Assembly (NCBI GenBank): GCA_964017065.1 | Contig: OZ024783.1 | Span: 13,142,040 to 13,206,039, forward strand | From: Haliclona indistincta | Lineage: Eukaryota; Porifera; Demospongiae; Haplosclerida; Chalinidae | Length of the DNA: 64,000 nucleotides | Direction: 5' to 3' | Shown here: positions 1 to 10,859 of the stretch, one piece after another | Layout of the letters: each line of letters starts with the position of its first letter | Position numbering within the stretch: the stretch's first letter is position 1 | The notes under the pieces: generated by a model | What the model saw: the letters and a program-made list of their open reading frames with translations, nothing else | What the model was told of the DNA's origin: nothing | The model's database searches: none | Position numbers and translations under genes: made by a program

Positions 1-364
1 TCCTCGTCACTTCCATTCGATTTCCTGACAGTCCCTGTCATCACTTGTTCCATGGTGAATCGGCTGTCTTACCACGCTAGAGACCGAATGCGCGTGCGAA
101 GATGTGCTGCCAATGCGTGTGCTGCCAATGTGCGCATGGCGGGCAACAGTTGGATTGATATCCGCTGGACATACTTTGTAATTCTTCTTCACTTAAACAC
201 GTTTCATTTAGCCTTTTTAAATATCGGTGAGCAGAACTGTTCTGATTGGTCACATTACTCTGCAGCTACTATTACCGACGACAACTGCTAGTGAGCACGT
301 TCTCTTCCAATTTGGCTCAGTCTTCACAGTGGTCATATGCTGCCAGCTACAAGTTTAGTACACA
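1..364. other. No gene recognised
   Basis: Short open frames occur on both strands but none shows a recognisable domain, and none has splice sites leading into a longer frame. The last eight bases (357-364, AGTACACA) are the left target-site duplication of the transposon that starts at 365. Confidence 0.5.
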
Positions 365-989
365 CAGGGGCGTACCTGGCCCACTGTTGCTGGTAGGGCC
401 TCATTACTTTCTTCTGAAAGTACAATGCAAAATGACAAGAATAAGAAGGAGAGGAGAATAAGGCAATAATCTTTTCCTAAGGAGAGGAGAATGAGACAAG
501 TAATGGTCATACTCAATCCCACCTCAACTCTCACCACTTTCAGTAACAATTCGAAAGCATCTGTCCAAGTAAGAGTCTACTGTCTCAAGGTTGTATACAC
601 GCAAGAAACTGGTTAGCAAAACTATACTTCTATCAATTACCACTGCTCTTGGCTTTGACCACGCCTAGTTAACCACGCCCATATTCGGTAATTATTGTTT
701 AATGCAAAACAATACTAGGCCGCTTGGGTAGGTACTGATAAAGGGAAAGCTGTTTACTCATTGTGAATTTGTTGTAGCAACTTGGCAGAGAAGTTGAGTG
801 GACTGATCAGCTGCACCACTGCACTGTGAACTCTGTGGTACACTAAGTTTTGATTCTCATTGTGCACACACACACACACACACACACACACGTGAATATA
901 ATAACAATTATTAATAATGAATATAATTATTTGCACAGTTTGATGGTAGGGCCCAGGCCCGTGTGGGCCCGGGTTCAGGTACGCCCCTG
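365..989. mobile_element. Non-autonomous hAT-type transposon (MITE) with 8-bp target duplication
   Basis: The element begins CAGGGGCGTACCTG and ends with the reverse complement CAGGTACGCCCCTG, a perfect 14-bp terminal inverted repeat. Beyond it the arms stay loosely complementary (GGGCCCAC-like stretches). It is flanked by an exact 8-bp direct repeat, AGTACACA, at 357-364 and 990-997. An 8-bp duplication with CAGG/CAGT termini is the usual signature of hAT insertion. The 625-bp interior has no transposase frame and contains a CA microsatellite, so it must have been moved by an enzyme encoded elsewhere. Confidence 0.85.
865..891. repeat. (CA)n microsatellite
   Basis: Thirteen uninterrupted CA dinucleotides inside the hAT-type element at 365-989. 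Confidence 0.9.
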
Positions 990-1194
990 AGTACACATCT
1001 ATCTCATGCAGTTTGCCAGGGAGGCTCGCCACCATGCATATACCACCTTTACTCATCGTTATTATTAATTATAATTATTATTAATGAGGTGCTAACTTGA
1101 CTACTTATTAATTTCAACTTTTTTACATGACAATCAGTTCCATTTATGTCAGTATTATTATAGTCAAAGTTCGATAGAATACGACTTGTACTCT

Positions 1195-2066
1195 GTTAAA
1201 TTGGTATGAACCGTAGGTTGGTCCTTGTATTCCAATGTCACAGAGTTATGGTACAATAGTGAGCTCCATAAGCAGTTGAATGTGTTCATCACTGTTTGAT
1301 TTCTGATTGTAACTATACTTGATTTACTGTGGATTGCTGCAGTTCACTGTCTGCTGTTGTGTATGGAACTACATCAGCATCTTTGGCCCACTCTTTGACT
1401 TGCTCAGTTCATTTCTCATCCTTGTTGCCAGATTAGCTGTCTGTAATGGCGGTGAAGCACTCTTAGCCACCATTTCAATTAATTCTTCTTTACTTGCTTA
1501 GCTCTACGTTGATAAACATGTCATTAGAGTATAAATAAACATGTCATTTCTAAACAGCCGTTTAGAAACGGCATCGAAGAATTGCTGTGGTATTGAAGAC
1601 TTTGACAAACATGAACATGTCTTGAACCTGCTCTCGTCACTCCTCAAAATTTTCTTCCTCGTCGATTCCTGGATTAGGAAATATTGCTTGGAAGTGCTGT
1701 TGCACAAACGATGTCGACGTATTTCAATTCTAATACAAGCTTCATTGCTGTAGGAAATACCAAGCTTATCAAACACCTGCAAAACTGTCAAGATTATTGC
1801 TACTCCAGCATCAATCTCTTTGTGAGGAGACCCCTTTGTTGGGGTGTATTTGACATTTGGATTTATTACTCTTAAGACCTGTAACCGAAAGAAAATGTTA
1901 TACACATGAGGCATGTTGTTGTAAATGTAGCTATCTGTGAATCGTTGACTTTCACTACCTTGACCTTTACTTTGACACTATCAAATTCGTTATAGTTATC
2001 TATGTCGCACAGAGTAGTCATGGGTCTCTCAGAGTTTTCCGATCTTAGTACGTCATGTCTCCAGAT
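1195..2066 (-). repeat. Dispersed repeat R1, copy a (with degenerate minus-strand frame)
   Basis: This stretch recurs at 3775-4745 and in part at 7375-7690 and 15380-15720. On the minus strand it carries a 136-residue frame (1504-1914) containing NPNVKYTPTKGSPHKEIDAG. The same peptide is readable in the other copies but broken by small indels, so this is a decaying coding repeat rather than a host gene. I do not recognise the protein. A sub-segment ending in NLATRMRNEL on the minus strand is also shared with 18950-19050. The paralogue at 7691 proves that the unit originally ran straight into the sequence now at 2447. Confidence 0.6.
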
Positions 2067-2440
2067 CAGAGCACAAAATAACGTCCGGCCACCGGCCAAT
2101 TTCCTCGCAATCAAGCAAATGGACCGAGCAAATACACGCTCGATCGGTCATTCGGTCCGGGCATTCTTTCATGATCTAAAGGCTATTGCTATACTTAGCA
2201 CTTACCTGGGGCTACTTTCCAAGCCTGCAAAAGGCGCTTCTCTGATTGTAGGCCATGTAGGCCCAACACAAAAACGCACGCATGTGCTTACTACTGCAGA
2301 CATTCTTTTTAACGCCCCAAACGCCACACCTATTATTGCGACCACGCCCCTGTGCCCGACTAAAATTGAATGATGGCCGGACAAAATGTACATTGACTGG
2401 ACAAATGACCACCCATGCTCAAAAATTATTTTTGGCTCTG
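2067..2440. mobile_element. Non-autonomous DNA transposon, 6-bp target duplication, empty site known
   Basis: Ends are CAGAGCACAAAATAA and the reverse complement of CAGAGCCAAAAATAA, a 15-bp imperfect terminal inverted repeat. The insert is flanked by CCAGAT at 2061-2066 and 2441-2446. The paralogous repeat at 7691-7700 reads GTCTCCAGATGACTTTTC with one CCAGAT and no insert, which is the empty site. The 374-bp interior has no transposase. CAG termini with a 6-bp duplication do not fit the canonical 8-bp hAT pattern exactly, so the superfamily is left open. Confidence 0.85.
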
Positions 2441-2760
2441 CCAGATGACTTTTCAATGTTGGTGTACGCCGTAACGACAATCTGGAATTTATTTTCCTTG
2501 CTGTTAAGCGAACTTTGGCAATTTCGGCGAGTAACAGGTATGTTTTCTTCTAAAAATTGTTGGAGCTTTAGTCTTTGTCCTTCATCAAATCCCAGTAGAA
2601 GGATGACCGCATCTCCATCGGTGAGTTCCCCTTGGAAGCAGTTAGGAGATTTCGAAGGGGACGAACTTGTTAGCATTGCATTTATTGTAGCTGTTTCGAC
2701 TGAATTTCACTAAGCGACAACGGTAGTAGAGCGGGAGCTGTATGGCTCTTTTTGGAAGGA
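2441..2760 (-). repeat. Dispersed repeat R2 (duplicate at 7691-8020)
   Basis: Nearly identical to 7691-8020. The minus strand holds an 85-residue frame (2419-2676) with LLLGFDEGQRLKLQQFLEEN. In the 7.7-kb copy the same peptide is interrupted by stops. It directly precedes pogo-like transposase remnants in both places, so it is probably part of, or adjacent to, the same composite element. No domain was recognised. Confidence 0.5.
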
Positions 2761-3330
2761 GAGGTCTAATGTGTCTGTCAAGTAAAAGCAGAAGAGGCCT
2801 CGATCCAACTGCATACTTCAAAAACTGTTTTTCAACCAGTATTTAAATAACTCCTGATCTGTCCAACCTTTACCACTCATACCATATAGAGTGCCAGGTA
2901 CCTCCCCTATTGTCCAATCGTGATTGAGATTTTTCCCTCGGATATAAGCATCGGTGGTAAAGCTTGGCCTACGGCATTGCCACATACTAAAATAGTGATT
3001 TGTTGTTTGTTACCCGAGACCCCGATACCGTACTTTATTGACCACGCTTTGCTATGATGTTAGGTGGTCGTGGGTTCAAAGGCATCCCACTCTCGTCCAT
3101 GTTATAAATTTGAGCGGGATTATCAAGCAGGTTGTGCTCTGTAAGGATATCTTCTAAAAGACTATAATAACTATCCATCGTTTCCTGATTTATTGCATTC
3201 TTGAACTGTTCTGCTGTAAGCCCAGCAAATGAACTCAACACCTTGTGAGGCATGTGTCCAAGTCCAGGGGATGTGCAACATTTATCAACTATAACCTGTA
3301 ACCTATCAAGCACATCCTTATTTAGAATTT
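2740..3330 (-). pseudogene. Pogo/Tigger-like transposase fragment (copy 1)
   Basis: The minus strand encodes a peptide with YNMDESGMPLN, the first catalytic Asp region of pogo/Tigger/jerky-like DDE transposases (superfamily Tc1/mariner). Upstream of it is SYYSLLEDILTEHNLLDNPAQ. Further down, at about 2870-3030, the sequence matches the copy at 8570-8760, but frame breaks intervene. The 5' end (HTH domains) is absent. Short pieces of the same element recur at 4900-5035 and 16990-17070. Inactive remnant. Confidence 0.75.
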
Positions 3331-3774
3331 CATTACCTATTTAGTGAAGTAGTTTGCTATTCATAAGTGAAGGCAATGCATTGGCCAACACAGTGAAGTA
3401 CGATGCCATGCAGCAAACCCAGGAGGAAATATTTTGAACGGAGGCCTCTTTGTTGTAGGTGTGGTCGATTATTTGTCTTGGATTTCAAGTGTTTGTCTCA
3501 GATCAGGGAGAGGTTGTCCGGAGTACTGGTGAGTTTAGGTGGAGCTCGTATGCACTGCATGCATGCGTGATAAGCTGCTAGTTAAAAATTTTATTCTTTT
3601 TTTCCTTGTAACAATGCATACCAGGAGTAGATTTTTTACATTGATATTCTACTTGAATAGTAACTCCATCCAGAATAGTAAGATTTTCTTCTTTGTGTTG
3701 CCTATGTCGGCTATTTACTCATTGCTTGCACCAAAGTTGAGAAGAGATAGGATTGTTTACTTGTGGACTTGAAC
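3331..3774. repeat. Dispersed non-coding repeat flanking the pogo-like remnant
   Basis: Stretches here (for example the block around AGCAAACCCAGGAGGAA and the block around TTGGATTTCAAGTGTTTGTCTCAG) recur near 5340-5420 and 17335-17520, always next to the pogo-like tail. No reading frame of interest is seen. Confidence 0.45.
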
Positions 3775-4745
3775 ACTGTTAAATTGGTATGAACCGTATG
3801 CTGGTCCTTGTATTCCAATGTCACAGAGTTATAGTACATTAGTGACTTTTGATACAATAGTGAGCCCATAAGCAGTTGAATGTGGTCATCACTGTTTGAT
3901 TTCTGATTGTAAGTATACTTGATTTGCTGTGGATTGCTGCAATTCACTGTGTTCTGTTGTGTATGGAACTGTATCAGCATCTTTGGCTCACTCTTTGGCT
4001 TGCTCAGTTCATTTCTCATTCTTGTTGCCAGATTAGCTGTCTGTATTGACAGTGTAGCATTCTTAGCCACCATTTCAATTGATTCTTCTTTACTTGCTTA
4101 GCTCTACGTTGAAACAGTTGAGTAGAAATAAACATGTTATTAGAGTATACATAAACATATGTCGTTTCTAAACAGCCGTTTAGAAACGGCATCGAAGAAT
4201 TACTGTGGTATTGAAGACTTTGACAAACATGACCCTGCTCTCGTCACCCCTCAAGGCTCAAAGATTTTCCTCTTCATCGATTCCTGGGTTAGGAAATATT
4301 GCTTGGAAGTGCTGTTGCACAGACGATGTCGACGGATTTCAATTCTAATACAAGCTTCATTGCTGTAGGAGATACCAAGCTCATCAAGCACCTGCAAAAA
4401 CTCTCAAGATTATTGCTACTCCAGCATCAATCTCTTTGTGAGGAGACCCCTTTGTTGGGGTGTATTTGACATTTGGATTTATTGCTCTTAAGACCTGTAA
4501 TCGAAAGAACATAATTGTTATACATGTATGAGGCGTGTTGTTGTAAATATACTCAGGCAGATACATGTATACCCTATACACTTCACACTGTTCCACAAGC
4601 AGTTCACCAATGGTCTTCACGCTACTCTTTGCTCTTGCAACTTGGTACATCTGGACCTCCGGCACAATTGCATCAACAAAATGTTGCCTAACATTGCATT
4701 CATCCAGGTCACATACGCAAGCAAGCTGCTTATAAGTATTGAATT
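3775..4745 (-). repeat. Dispersed repeat R1, copy b
   Basis: Collinear with 1195-2060 at high identity, with small indels that break the minus-strand frame. It extends further than copy a: its high-coordinate end (4510-4700) encodes on the minus strand QVARAKSSVKTIGELLVEQC, and a nearly identical peptide is found at 15430-15530. The unit is therefore at least 950 bp long and is present at least four times in the window. No family was recognised. Confidence 0.6.
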
Positions 4746-4899
4746 TAAGTCATTGGTGAAATAATTAAAACGTTTTATTAGACAATAAAACAATCACACA
4801 CTAAGGTGTAGGAAAAAAGAACAAGATGTGCGCTGAGCTAAGACGAACTCCAGCATTCTAAGTGTTGTGTGGGCAAGATTTGTGAAAATGCTATCAAGT

Positions 4900-5450
4900 C
4901 CAATTCTTGAACTGTTCTGCTATAAACCCAGCAAATGAACTCAACACCTTGTGAGGCATGTGTCCAAGTCCAGGGGGTATGCAACATTTATCAACTATAA
5001 CCTGTAACCTATCAAGCACATCCTTATTTAGAATTTATTAAAATATTTTTTTGTCAAGTATTTTGCTATTCCTAAGTGAAGGCAATGCATTGGATCTATC
5101 ATTAGCATTCGAAATATTCTAAACTAAATAGTTTTGGATATCTACTGTAACTCATAATTCGCTTTGTTTATCTTTTCAATCAGTAATTGTTCTACAACAC
5201 ATTGTTTTCCTCACATCTCATCTATGCTGTCGTGCACTTCTTATAGGCCACATTCCTCTATTAAATCACGTGGCAATGGCTGACCTTGGACTTCTAGAAT
5301 GATAGTTACTAGATAGTCTTAGGTATGCGAGTTGGTCTGGCAGCAGTTTTCCAGCCGAGCCCAACACGGTGAAGTATGATCTTGGATTTCAAGTGTTCGT
5401 CTCAGGGAGAGGTTATCCTGGTGAATCTCTCTCATATCGTATAGATTCAT
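4900..5450 (-). repeat. Pogo-like tail plus dispersed repeat
   Basis: 4900-5035 repeats 3200-3340 (end of the pogo-like remnant). 5040-5450 is matched by 17060-17490. No intact frame. The interval from 5450 to 5774 shows nothing else recognisable. Confidence 0.5.
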
Positions 5451-5774
5451 TGCTATGTATATTTCAGATTTCGAATGTTGTGTTCATAGCTCGAGTATGT
5501 TCCTAGAGATTCGAAGTAAAGTATGTCCGACCATATAGGCCATCAATTGCCCAATACAAGTTTTCTGTGACTCTTTGCTTTTCAGCTAATTTTCAACAGC
5601 AAAACAAAATGAAAGTAAAGTGGTACTTCCTTACTTCTGATGTGAATATGACGACCTCTTCTTCACTGAAAAGCCTGATTATGACATCAGGATACCCCTT
5701 CAGGTTTGCAAAGTACTTATTGCTACAAAAACTAACAAACTGCATTTGTGTAGGTATGGTAACAATCAGATGAT

Positions 5775-6439
5775 TTAATGTACTGTTAATGTAATGGAAA
5801 TTAGTGTGTCAGTGTGATAGAATGTATCTGTCTCTGTACGGCATAGTGCATGGGAGGTTTGGGTACTACTTATGGACTCAGAGTCACTGCCAGTGGACTC
5901 AGTCTCGGAGTAGCTGCCAGTGGACTCGTAGTAGCTGCCGATGGACTCAGAGTGGCTTCCGATAGAGTCACTGCCGATGGACTCAGAGTCACTGCTGATG
6001 GACTCGGAGTAGCTGTTGGTGGACTCGCAGTCACTGCTGTTGTCACAACTGTCATCTTGTGGTGAATCTTCATATAATTCTGTCCATAAAAACATTAACT
6101 TCAATCACATACAGGAAACTACACACTCTTTGCTAATCTAAACACTGAAAATTATTCATAAACATCTCAGAAAATTTTGTCTGTTCAGATTGGCGAGAAT
6201 CTCTATTAATCCGGAGTGCCCAACTCACCATCACTAGGGCGGCTATTTTGTACCGTCATCTTTGAATTCGTTGTATTTTCGGTGCTATCATCTTTCTCTT
6301 CCTATAATAAAAAGAAGACAAATCTTGCATTACACCGTACTACATTTTACATCGTAGCGATGACCTTAGTCAACAACTTCTTCATTCGACACAGGGCGTG
6401 TCCTAAGACCATCATATTATGCATAACTGTGAGTAACAT
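5775..6439 (-). CDS. Small acidic Ser-Glu-Ser repeat protein, family member C1 (subfamily I), three exons
   Basis: Unrecognised family. Modelled exons on the minus strand: 6439-6365, 6301-6229 and 6079-5775. They join with GT-AG introns in phase 0 and phase 1 into 150 residues without a stop. Exon 1 starts MLLTVMHNMMVLGHALCRMK, a hydrophobic signal-peptide or anchor segment. Exon 2 is acidic and Thr/Asn-rich (EEKDDSTENTTNSK). Exon 3 opens ELYEDSPQDDSCD, then has about ten copies of an S-D/Y-S-E-S-I/T-G/S unit. It closes with DTFYHTDTLISITLTVH, the conserved family end. The start is the first in-frame Met; no longer N-terminus is supported. The low-complexity acidic Ser tract suggests an extracellular or secreted protein, which is inference. 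Alternative: a well-preserved repeat-borne frame. Confidence 0.5.
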
Positions 6440-6534
6440 TATGATCAAGACAAGAGGGAGTTCGCTCGACACAGCTCTTCTTGGACAGCTAAAATACGTT
6501 GATGCTAAAATACGTTACTCCCCATCGATGTCGC

Positions 6535-6790
6535 TTGCTTGTACTTTCATCATAGATAATACTTTCGAATTCAGTGTATCGTCGGCATCATTTTTCTCTT
6601 CCTATAATAGTATGAAGACAAATCTTGCATTACACCGCACTACATTTTCACATCGTAGCGATTACCTTAGTCAATAACTGCTTTATTTTAGTAAAGCATC
6701 ATAACTGTGAGTAACATCTTTACACCGATCAGGAGGGAGTTCGCTCAACACTTTCGTCGCTTCTTGCACAGCTAAAATATGTTGCTATGC
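6535..6790 (-). pseudogene. Partial family member (exons 1-2, subfamily I)
   Basis: Directly upstream of C1 lies a second exon 1-like block (6665-6745) and exon 2-like block (6532-6605, reading EEKNDADDTLNSK). The exon 1 block has an internal stop after the initial MLLTVMM-like stretch. The exon 2 donor has changed from GT to GG at about 6530, and no exon 3 follows. This is a truncated copy, probably left by unequal exchange. Confidence 0.55.
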
Positions 6791-6799
6791 ACGTGTGTA

Positions 6800-7374
6800 G
6801 TAATGCGGATCAGTCATAATTTTTACGTGAAAAATTCTTTATGTTTTCTTCCAAGAGATTTAATATACCTGCAGCTTGATCGCAAGCGAAGGCATAGTGG
6901 CCCTCTCCAGTTGTACACATTGAACCAGCCTCGAAGAAAAACATATTGCCCAAACACCCATATCTCAAGCGACATAGAAGCAGCTTTGCTACCTAAATGC
7001 CTTTCAGTTCCATGAGCAAATGAACCAGCAATGAACAGAAGCTACAGTTGGGGCTGTGAGCTCGACTACCGTGGACCTAGACGCCCACAAAGTCTCTGAA
7101 GAACGACAAAGAACGCAAACTTGGTGTATCGCAACACTGGGACTCAGAACGAGCGCTAAACACTATATAGTAGCCTGCTAGTGACTGTAACAACACACTA
7201 GTATCCACTTGAGCCCACCTTTCACAACAGAGCGTTCTCTCGAGGCAGCAACATCTTCTTGACCTCTCGCCTACCGCCCACTCACGGCGCAACACTGATG
7301 GCACGCAGGCTAATGTACAGTGGCAATTGGCGCACGTGACTCGTTGCCAATCCCGGTTACGTAGTATATAATAT
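6800..7374. other. No gene recognised
   Basis: Only short frames without domains or convincing splice contexts are visible. The sequence is somewhat more GC-rich than its surroundings at 7050-7350. Confidence 0.4.
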
Positions 7375-8030
7375 CTATGGAGATACCAAGCTCATCAAGC
7401 ACCTGCAAAAACTCTCAAGATTATTGCTACTCCAGCATCAATCTCTTTGTGAGGAGACCCCTTTTTTGGGGTATATTTGACATTTGGATTTATTGCTCTT
7501 AAGACCTGTAATCGAAAGGACATATTATACACATGAGGCGTGATGTTGTAAATGTAGCTATCTGTGAATCGTTGACTTTCACTACCTTGACCTTGACTGT
7601 GACACGATCAAATTCGTTATAGTTATCTATGTCGCACAGAGTAGTCATGGGTCTCCCTGAGTTTTCCGATCTTTTTAGTACGTCGTGTCTCCAGATGACT
7701 TTTCAATGTTGGTGTACGCCGTAACGACCATCTGGAATTTATTTTCCTTGCTGTTAAGCAAAATTTGGTAATTTCGGCGAGTAACAGGTATGTTTTCTTC
7801 TAAAAATTGTTGGAGCTTTAGTCTTTGTCCTTCATCAAATCCCAGTAGAGGGATGACCGCATCTCTCCATCGATCAGTTCCCTTTGGAAGCAGTTAAGAG
7901 ATTTCGAAGGGGACAAACTTGTTAGCATTGCATTTACTGTAGCTGTTTCGACTGAATTTCACTTAGCGACAACGGTAGTGGAGTGGGAGCTGTATGGCTC
8001 TTTTTGGAAGGAGAAGAAGAGAATTTGAGA
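7375..8030 (-). repeat. Repeat R1+R2, copy c (contains the empty site)
   Basis: 7375-7690 matches 1755-2066 and 7691-8020 matches 2441-2760, without the 374-bp insert that separates them at 2067-2440. Stops interrupt the minus-strand frames, so it is non-functional. 8030-8340 is unassigned and precedes the pogo-like remnant. Confidence 0.65.
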
Positions 8031-8339
8031 ATTGTGCGCAATTTTTACAGCTAATGTTCCTATCTTCGACTCTCCCTTCAGTTTAGGATATTTTGGACAA
8101 CTTCTTCGACCGTGGATAACTTTCCTTTCAGAATTTCAGACGATGGGAGAGCGTTTGTGGATGTGTTGCAGTTGTCAATGAGTAGCAAATCTTGGCTATT
8201 GCTATTTTCAGGAGAAGGTAGATAGGTATGGTCAGGGGAGCAGCTAGCCTGTGAACTTTGGATGTGTGCAGATTGAGGGGTTTGTTGCAGAGCGAAGTGA
8301 AGGGTTTGTAGCGGAGCTGAGTGATGAGTTGGATAGGAC

Positions 8340-9203
8340 TGGTAGCACTATAGTGGCTGTGGTGTGTACTGGTACATGTAGATATGGTCTTCTAACTTAG
8401 AGACTTTTCCCAGATCTCTACCTGCTTTTGTTCCACTTTTATGACAGTTCTTTCCAAAGCTTGGAATATTAAACTCAGAACTGTGTCCGTCAAGTAAAAG
8501 CAGAAGAGGCCTCGATCCAACTGCATACTTCAAAAACTGTTTTTCAGCCAGTATTTAAATAACTCCTGATCTGTTCAACCTATACCACTCATTCCATATA
8601 AAGTGCCAGGTACCTCTCCTATTGTCCAATCGTGATTGAGATTTTTTCCCAATCCCTCGAATATAACCATCGGTGGTAAAGCTTGGCCTACGGCATTGCC
8701 ACATGCTAAAATAGTGATTTGTTGTTTGTTACACGAGACCCGGTACCGTACTTTTTTGACCACGCTTTGCTATGATGTAGGTGGTCGTGGTTCAAAGGCA
8801 TCCCACTCGCATCCATGTTATAAATTTTGTCAAGCAGGTTGTGCTCTGTAAGGATGTCTTCTAAAAGAGTATAAAAACTATCTATCGTTTCCTGATTTAC
8901 TTCATTCATCCAAACATGTGCGGTAGGATCTCCACGCCTTAGTGACAAATTTGGCTGTCTCTCCAAAAATATTCGCCACCAGCCATCTGATATACGACTT
9001 GCCCTTAAAACACCTTTTTCTCTAGCTAAATTTTCAACTATCGATTTTACTTGTTTACGCGTTTTGCCATAGCCAGCTTGAGTAGCTTCCATTAGGTGCT
9101 TGTAAAGGGAGACTTCTTCTGTGGTTAAATAAGGCTTACGACCAGGATTGGTTCCATGGACGACCCTACCACTTAAGCGATCTTTAAGAGTAGTTGGAGG
9201 CAC
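8340..9203 (-). pseudogene. Pogo/Tigger-like transposase, longest copy, broken
   Basis: Reading down the minus strand from 9203: a helix-turn-helix region (LKDRLSGRVVHGTNPGRKPY, typical of the psq/CENP-B part), then a region like the second HTH of CENP-B/Tigger transposases. A degraded first catalytic motif follows, IYNMDASGMPLN at about 8820. Further on is ITILACGNAVGQALPPMVIF, then LLLLDGHSSEFN at about 8490, which is the second Asp region (LLDGHxSH in the family). At least two frame changes and a deletion near the first Asp separate the blocks. Members of this family excise and integrate by a DDE mechanism. This copy cannot make an intact enzyme. Confidence 0.8.
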
Positions 9204-9226
9204 AGAGTGCAGCAGTGCCGCCTTGT

Positions 9227-9500
9227 TTATTGAGCGTACTTTACCACTTCTATGTCTCTTCTAATTCGGAAATTCTTGATCTGGTTGGGTCGTTTGGCAG
9301 ATTCACTTGGATGCAATGACTTAGAACACAACCGTCCCTTTTTGTATATGTAACCATCATCATCAACCTTTTTTCTACATTCACTCAAAAGCCTTGTTCT
9401 GTCATTAAGAAGGTCTGGGTTCAGTAGACATAGCTTAAAACTTGCCTCATTGATCGAAGCCTCATATTTGCTGAGAACTCGACTATTCCATAGATTTTGG
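9227..9500 (-). CDS. Short transposon-associated frame, function unknown
   Basis: A minus-strand frame lies just upstream of the pogo-like remnant. It reads LLNDRTRLLSECRKKVDDDG followed by YIYKKGRLCSKSLHPSES and a basic end. Peptides of the pattern KKV-x3-GY-x-YKKG-x-SRSK occur in uncharacterised, repeat-linked sponge and cnidarian proteins (recollection, not checked). It stops at 9227, and no acceptor or start could be settled on the upstream side. It could be a gene fragment carried by the transposon. Confidence 0.3.
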
Positions 9501-9789
9501 ATGCCATTTTGAAGCCTACATTCAATATAGTATAAAATAACAAAAAGTAAAATTAAAATTAATGTGCACACATGTTGTGTACTGAGAGTTCTATGTTACT
9601 GGATGATGAAGATGTTAAAAGAATTTGCTGACTCCCCTGCATAGTTGCAATTTTAATCATTAATACTGATACAACATTTCACTTTACCTGCTTCAACGGC
9701 AACTCCTGTTTCAACAGTGGTCATGCTCAACAGCTGAGACTGTCTGTATAAACATTAAACAATTATAGAGGAAATTTTACTTAATTTGC

Positions 9790-10454
9790 TGACATAGACA
9801 TCCATTGCACGACACCAGAACGAAGCAAGTCAATCATGATACTTACATGTATCAAGAGCTTTATGACCAAATTTATCACATTGTGCTTGAATGTGATTAT
9901 GTGATACCAGTAAATTAATGTTAGTAGGTGTATGCGGTGTGGTATTACTGGATGTGATGTATGCATTCTGTGTCTCCATTGTCTCTGCGTGACCATTAGA
10001 TGTGTAGTGAGTACATGTAGATAAATGTACAGTTAGTGTAACGGAAATTATTGTGTCAGTGTGATAGAATGTATCTGTCTCTGTACGGCATAGTGCACGG
10101 GAGGTTGACTACTACTCATGGACTCGGATTCACTGCCAGTGGACTCAGATCTAGAGTCACTGCTGATGGACTCAGAGTAGCTGCCGGTGGACTCGTAGTC
10201 ACTGCTATCATCATAACATTCATCTTGTGGTGAATCTTCACACAATTCTGTCCATTAAAAAAAAACATTAACTTCAATCACACACAGGAAACTACACACA
10301 CTTCGCTAATCTGAACACTGAAAATTATTCACAAACATCTCAGAAACTTTTTGTCTATTCAGATTAGCGAGAATCTCTATTAACCCAGAGTGCTCAACTC
10401 ACCATCACTAGTTTGTACTAATTTCATATTCGAATTCAGTGAATTGTCGGCGCC
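9790..10454 (-). pseudogene. Family member C2 (subfamily I), frameshifted and truncated
   Basis: Exon 3 begins at 10247 (acceptor at 10248-10250) and reads ELCEDSPQDECYDDSSDYES with Ser-Glu-Ser repeats. A small deletion after the repeats shifts the frame before the conserved DTFYHTDT segment. The C-terminal coding part, including ETMETQNAYIT, is still recognisable at 9920-10000 in another frame. Exon 2 is present from 10402 but is cut off at about 10454, where hAT-like sequence begins. No exon 1. Confidence 0.6.
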
Positions 10455-10730
10455 AAGAGGCTCTTTAGTTGTTTCACAGTCTGCGTTATTACATGCCAAA
10501 CCAAGAACTGAAGAATTGACAGACCAAATAAAGCAGTTGCTGATGCTGTCTAAATCTGTTATTAAGCTCTGTGAGCATGTGATCTAGAAGAGGGATTGTA
10601 ATAGTTCTCCGATAGTATTCGCAAGGGTGTGTCTGCTGATGTGTTTGCACGGTGTATCTGTCTACCACTCCACGGAAACAAGTTAAAGCCATTAACTTGG
10701 GACTCGACATTACTGATGGTAACACTGTTC
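10455..10730 (-). pseudogene. hAT-like transposase remnant
   Basis: The minus strand encodes EYYRRTITIPLLDHMLTELN followed by a NRF motif. This matches a conserved stretch of hAT-derived proteins of the zinc-finger MYM/52-kDa-repressor type, in which a YY-R-x-(I/V)-x-IPLLD-H segment precedes the C-terminal dimerisation region. Only about 75 residues survive. The fragment interrupts family copy C2. Confidence 0.6.
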
Positions 10731-10859
10731 AACTGTTATTTGGATCTTATTTTGTTGGATGAAAAATTTGATAGATTCCCGACTTCGAAATTATGTATTT
10801 TCTCATAAGGTTTGGTCTTTCGAGATACTGCTGAGATCAGTACAACATAAATGCATTTT

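Noticed and set aside
7077..7304. Minus-strand 75-residue frame, Arg/Cys-rich
   Set aside because: No homologue, no conserved splice context, single occurrence.
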